DNA of 25,890 nt from an uncultured Mailhella sp. (GTDB lineage: Bacteria > Desulfobacterota > Desulfovibrionia > Desulfovibrionales > Desulfovibrionaceae). Made by a program: the position numbers and the translations under genes. The notes beneath the pieces are model-generated. The model was given only the letters and a program-made list of their open reading frames with translations. It was not told the DNA's origin and searched no databases. Where the stretch lies: NCBI GenBank assembly GCA_948482415.1, contig CAOMFZ010000008.1:1-25890 (forward strand), in the 5' to 3' direction. Shown piece after piece: positions 22,818 through 25,890 of this stretch (position 1 is the first letter of the stretch; every line of letters begins with the position of its first letter).

Positions 22818-23623
22818 CGCAGGCAATCCTTGCCATGAATGATGTGATAGAAAAAATTCTGGCTGATGACGGCGGCTGTCCCTGGGATAAAGCACAAACG
22901 CCGATTTCGCTTTCTGAATATTCTATTGAAGAACTCTTTGAATTTGTGGACGCGGTGCGCAAAAATAATGCGGCTGATGCCTGCGATGAAATGGGTGATG
23001 TGATTTTTGGCATTATGCTGATTGCACAAAAATATGCCCAGCAAAATGCCTTTGATTTTGCTGATGCATTGATGAAAAGCGTTGAAAAAATGCACCGCAG
23101 ACACCCCCATGTTTTTGCAAAACAGGAAAATCAGGATACTTCCAGGGAAGCCCTGCATGCGGCATGGGAAAAAATCAAAAATCAGGAAAAAGCTGAAAAA
23201 GGCAGTACTGACGGGGCTCTCGCTTCTATTCCTTCTGCATTGCCTGCACTTTCCCGTGCCTATCGTATCCATGCAAAAGCCGCAAAAGCCGGTTTTACTT
23301 GGGACGATGATGAAGATGTGGAAAAACAGGTGGAAGCTGAATGGCTTGAACTTTTGGACGCCAAAGCAGAACCGGAGGACGACCCAAAACGGGCTGAACA
23401 TATCGAACATGAACTCGGCGATATGATTTTCAGTTTGGTGGAATTGGGCAGACGCCTTGGCGTAAAGGCAAATATTGCTGCTGATATGACCTGCAACCGC
23501 TTTGTAAAACGCTTTGAAGCCATGGAAAAATTGGCAAAAGAAAAAAATCTTGATTTTGAAAGCTTGAGTCTTGATGATAAAGACGAACTGTGGAACGAAG
23601 TCAAACAAGAAGAACATAATTAG
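22799..23623 (+). CDS. mazG: Nucleoside triphosphate pyrophosphohydrolase
   Basis: Hydrolyses (d)NTPs to NMP and pyrophosphate, cleaning the nucleotide pool and, in some species, lowering ppGpp signals. The 274-residue length matches the long, two-domain MazG. The first domain opens with the GGCPWDKAQTPISL motif and has the Mg-binding set E44, E45, E48, E64, D67 (EELFEFVDA, DEMGDV). The second domain has VEAEWLELLDAK and HELGDMIFSLVELGRRLGV. AGGTGG lies five bases before the ATG, inside the end of cvpA. The stop codon lies within the first bases of repeat copy C. Confidence 0.95.
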   Translation: MEANKLTQAILAMNDVIEKILADDGGCPWDKAQTPISLSEYSIEELFEFVDAVRKNNAADACDEMGDVIFGIMLIAQKYAQQNAFDFADALMKSVEKMHRRHPHVFAKQENQDTSREALHAAWEKIKNQEKAEKGSTDGALASIPSALPALSRAYRIHAKAAKAGFTWDDDEDVEKQVEAEWLELLDAKAEPEDDPKRAEHIEHELGDMIFSLVELGRRLGVKANIAADMTCNRFVKRFEAMEKLAKEKNLDFESLSLDDKDELWNEVKQEEHN

Positions 23624-23790
23624 AACATTTCCACTTAATATTAGGAATTTTTCATAAAGAAAAAGACGTTAGCCCTACTGTCCACTTGTGTAAAGCAAAC
23701 GGTTTCGCTGACTTCGACAGTCTGCTCTCTTTCAAAGGGGAAAACGTTAAAGGGATAAATCCCTTTCTGTTTTCCCCTTTGTATCCTCTT
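23620..23790. repeat. Dispersed intergenic repeat, copy C (diverged) with long hairpin
   Basis: It begins TTAGAACATTTCC, like the end block of copies A and B, overlapping the mazG stop codon. Further on, a 13-bp perfect stem (23733-23745 with 23769-23781) encloses a second 7-bp stem (23749-23755 with 23760-23766), followed by GTATCCTCTTTCC, corresponding to the GCACCCCTTT tail after the hairpin in copy A. The middle, 23650-23730, is not shared with copy A. Confidence 0.5.
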
Positions 23791-23930
23791 TCCTCATCCC
23801 AATAACTCACTGTGCAAAAGAGAGTTTTACCCTCTTTTGCACAGTTCGTCACAAGTTAATCCCTGCATATTTGAAAAGTTGTTGTTTTTCGGTTTCCAAC
23901 TCAGCTTGTAGTTAACCGTACTGCTCACGC

Positions 23931-23954
23931 AGAACGGCTTATCCGTTTTTTTTT
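23931..23954 (+). terminator. Probable terminator of cvpA-mazG
   Basis: AGAACGG, loop CTTAT, CCGTTTT with one G-U pair, merging into a run of nine T (to 23954). The stem is short, but the T run is strong and no better terminator exists between mazG and here. Confidence 0.5.
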
Positions 23955-24053
23955 CTGAAAATCTGTCACATAATTGGGAGATAGAGACAATTCGTACTTT
24001 CAAAAAATAAGGATAATGAAAATCCATACACCACGTCACATACAACAAAAGAA

Positions 24054-24082
24054 TTGACTTTTATTTTGGTAAATACTAAAAT
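24054..24082 (+). promoter_or_regulatory. Probable promoter of the glucosyltransferase gene
   Basis: TTGACT (24054-24059), 17-base spacer, TAAAAT (24077-24082), with a leader of about 58 bases before the ATG at 24147. The surrounding DNA is AT-rich, which lowers the weight of the -10 match. Confidence 0.5.
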
Positions 24083-24146
24083 TTTTAGTCTAACAAGTAG
24101 TATTTTATAGCAATTAATTTTTTAAAGAGTATTTTTTATAGTTCGT

Positions 24147-25796
24147 ATGTGCCGCAGTCTGTACAAAAAATATTTAACTGTCTTTAAATCTAAAGATTTT
24201 TTGTCTGTTGGTATTGACAGGTTTAAAACTATCAGAAAAGAATATAAGATTGCCTTTTTGCTGAATTTTCTCATTTTAAATGTAGTGTATCTCTATTTTA
24301 ATATGAATTTTTTGCACGGCAGTCATGATTGGATGCATTTGCGCTATGATTTGGATCAAGAACACTATGTCACAATCGGTCGGTTTTCAATTCGTATCAT
24401 CAGTGCTTTGCTTGAGTGGAAATATCTTCCTTTTCTGAACCATTGTCTGGGATTTCTTTTTTTGTCTTTGACCCCGCTTTTCCTTGTAAAATATTGGAAA
24501 TTGCCTGTTACTGTTTTTAATATTTTTGCTCTTTCTGTTTTATTGCTTTTATATCCTCAACTGGCGAATGTTATATATTTTTTGCATTTATCTTATGCAT
24601 ATCTTTTGGCTCCTTTGCTCATTATTACTGCATTGATTTTATCCGAAAAAAAGAGTTATGCTGCGTCTGTTTTTTCTGTCGTTCTGCTTGTTTTTGCCAT
24701 GGGGGATTATAATGTTTGCATAAATACCCTGGCGGTTATTTTTTTGGGAAAAATGCTGCTGGAATATGCCAATGGAAATAATTTTGTAACATTATTTAAG
24801 CAATATTTTCGGTCAATATGCATTATTCTGGTGTCTTGTATTGTCTATTTTATCATTATCCAATGTTTAAAATATACAGGCATTTTTGCAGAGAAATATA
24901 ATACGGCGCTTCTTGCTGCTGACCAGGTTTTACCGAGAATTTTAACCGTTTTTGTTGATTCCTTCAGGCATTTTTTCACTACCTATCCTTTTTTGGATTT
25001 AAAATATCTTGTGCTGCTGTCTTTGCTTTTTATTCCCATGTTTATGCTTATGGTCGGCGGAGCTATACGGAGAAGAAAACTGCAATATTTATTAGGCACA
25101 GTATTTATTTTTACCGCAATAATTTTTTGCTCAAACAGCATTCATTGTATAACGGAAACTTATGCTCTTTTTTATCCCTATATAACGTATTTTTCTTTGC
25201 CCTATGTGTATACTTGTGTCATTGCCTATATTTTGAATGCACGCTTGCTTTGGACAAAGAATTTATTAGTTTTACTATTAATTCCAATATGTTATTTCAG
25301 TGTTATCCGGGATTTTGAATGTCAGAAGTTCTGGAAAATAGGATTGGAAGGCGATAAAACTCTTATTACACGGCTTGTAGACAGAATTGAACAGCAAGAT
25401 GAATTTTTATATAAAAAATCCTATAATTTTATTTCTATCGGGTATTATACATCTTTTAATTCTGCGTATTATCAATCAAAATATGACCAGAATAATGTTA
25501 TTGTGGATAGTACTTTTTTTCCTCCTAAAAGTTTGTGGGCTCTTTGCTCACAGATGCCGCACACCAGGTGGTTTAACTCTGCAAAATTAATTGATTTATC
25601 AGCACCTTCAGAGAAAATACAAGAGTGTTTTTCAGATGTTCCCATGGATATTATTATGAATCTAAAACCTTGGCCGCATAAAAATTCTGTTGTAATCTAT
25701 GATAATAAGATTATTGTCTGCTGGCAGGAAAAAGAATTGGAATATGTTAAAAAGGTGTTAATGGAACAGCCACAAAGTCCGAGCAGAGAAGAATAA
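24147..25796 (+). CDS. GtrII-like membrane glucosyltransferase (O-antigen or surface glycan modification)
   Basis: A 549-residue polytopic membrane protein with around ten hydrophobic helices between residues 35 and 400, then a C-terminal soluble part of about 140 residues. The start resembles the GtrII family: a first helix followed by a charged periplasmic loop with HDWMHLRYDLDQEHYVTIGR before the next helix, matching the family's acidic motif and 'GR(W/F)' pattern. Such enzymes move glucose from undecaprenyl-phosphate-glucose onto surface polysaccharide in the periplasm. The usual partners GtrA and GtrB are not beside it. The gene is AT-rich, stands alone with its own promoter, and is bounded by repeat copies C and D, consistent with transfer. 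No clear ribosome site precedes the ATG, so the exact start is uncertain. A generic membrane glycosyltransferase is the alternative. Confidence 0.65.
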   Translation: MCRSLYKKYLTVFKSKDFLSVGIDRFKTIRKEYKIAFLLNFLILNVVYLYFNMNFLHGSHDWMHLRYDLDQEHYVTIGRFSIRIISALLEWKYLPFLNHCLGFLFLSLTPLFLVKYWKLPVTVFNIFALSVLLLLYPQLANVIYFLHLSYAYLLAPLLIITALILSEKKSYAASVFSVVLLVFAMGDYNVCINTLAVIFLGKMLLEYANGNNFVTLFKQYFRSICIILVSCIVYFIIIQCLKYTGIFAEKYNTALLAADQVLPRILTVFVDSFRHFFTTYPFLDLKYLVLLSLLFIPMFMLMVGGAIRRRKLQYLLGTVFIFTAIIFCSNSIHCITETYALFYPYITYFSLPYVYTCVIAYILNARLLWTKNLLVLLLIPICYFSVIRDFECQKFWKIGLEGDKTLITRLVDRIEQQDEFLYKKSYNFISIGYYTSFNSAYYQSKYDQNNVIVDSTFFPPKSLWALCSQMPHTRWFNSAKLIDLSAPSEKIQECFSDVPMDIIMNLKPWPHKNSVVIYDNKIIVCWQEKELEYVKKVLMEQPQSPSREE

Positions 25797-25807
25797 ATTG
25801 TATAACA

Positions 25808-25890
25808 TTCTAAAGCAGTTCCATTAAATCTTGTGACTTTTCTATGCAGGGGAAAAACTTTTATCTCTGCTGTCTTTATCTGTAACGCTC
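25808..25890. repeat. Dispersed intergenic repeat, copy D (cut by window end)
   Basis: Starts CTAAAGCAGTTCCATTAAAT, then CTTGTGACTTTTCTATGCAG and GGGAAAAACTTTTA, matching the left half of copy A (2063-2117) in the same orientation with few differences. The right part differs after about 25865 and then runs off the window. Confidence 0.65.

Larger units (their letters stand above)
23624..24146. other. Gene-free, hairpin-rich region between mazG and the glucosyltransferase gene
   Basis: About 520 bases with no credible gene. Contents from left to right: repeat copy C with its long hairpin, a perfect 14-bp inverted repeat ACTGTGCAAAAGAG (23809-23822) with its complement at 23832-23845, a likely terminator at 23931-23954, and a promoter at 24054-24082. 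Minus-strand frames of 66 and 73 codons in it run through the hairpins, have no ribosome sites and match nothing I know. Confidence 0.55.

Noticed and set aside
22814..23617. Minus-strand open frame of 267 codons over mazG
   Set aside because: Phe/Ile/Cys-rich antisense shadow; mazG on the + strand has all metal-binding residues and a good ribosome site.
23652..24048. Two minus-strand frames of 66 and 73 codons in the gap after mazG
   Set aside because: They run through hairpins and repeat sequence, lack ribosome sites and contain no recognisable domain.

Overview
The window looks like chromosome from a Gram-negative, flagellated or otherwise chemotactic bacterium. LpxK shows a lipid A outer membrane, and the binding proteins show a periplasm. 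The gene order cheB - HEAT protein - cheR - cheY - cheA - cvpA - mazG, together with the protein style, suggests the Desulfovibrionaceae (the Desulfovibrio / Bilophila / Lawsonia side of the sulfate reducers) with a fairly low GC content. This placement is inference from recognition and gene order, not from a search.

Layout from left to right. (1) 1-1830: a very AT-rich, minus-strand gene for an unusual Ser/Thr protein kinase, lying directly downstream of the 3' end of tRNA-Glu(UUC). This is the classic position for a horizontally acquired island. (2) 1830-6380: an intergenic stretch with a bidirectional terminator and a mobile-looking repeat, then a minus-strand block of GIY-YIG protein, lpxK and rnr (RNase R), with lpxK and rnr overlapping. 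(3) 6381-10580: a long promoter region with one very good sigma-70 promoter, then a three-gene operon of an APC-type amino acid permease, a soluble periplasmic binding protein and a membrane-anchored binding protein with no output domain, closed by a terminator. (4) 10587-11524: metF with its own promoter. (5) 11525-13421: repeat copies, a terminator, and a minus-strand Na+/phosphate symporter gene with a PhoU-like tail. (6) 13619-22298: a chemotaxis operon, cheB, HEAT-repeat protein, cheR, cheY and a very large cheA, ended by a strong hairpin terminator. (7) 22311-23623: overlapping cvpA and mazG. (8) 23624-24146: a gene-free, hairpin-rich region. (9) 24147-25796: a lone GtrII-like membrane glucosyltransferase gene, followed by another copy of the dispersed repeat.

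How the genes work together: CheA would phosphorylate CheY (motor output) and CheB (adaptation), while CheR and CheB add and remove methyl groups on receptors. The cluster contains no cheW and no receptor, so those must lie elsewhere. The HEAT protein between cheB and cheR is likely a scaffold for this pathway. The permease operon may be a secondary transporter that uses binding proteins or is coupled to solute sensing.

The best candidates for something undescribed are the permease plus two-binding-protein operon (6856-10508), the kinase next to tRNA-Glu (126-1646), the three-HPt CheA with a degenerate third HPt, and a dispersed intergenic repeat with terminal inverted repeats and internal hairpins that recurs at several places in this window.
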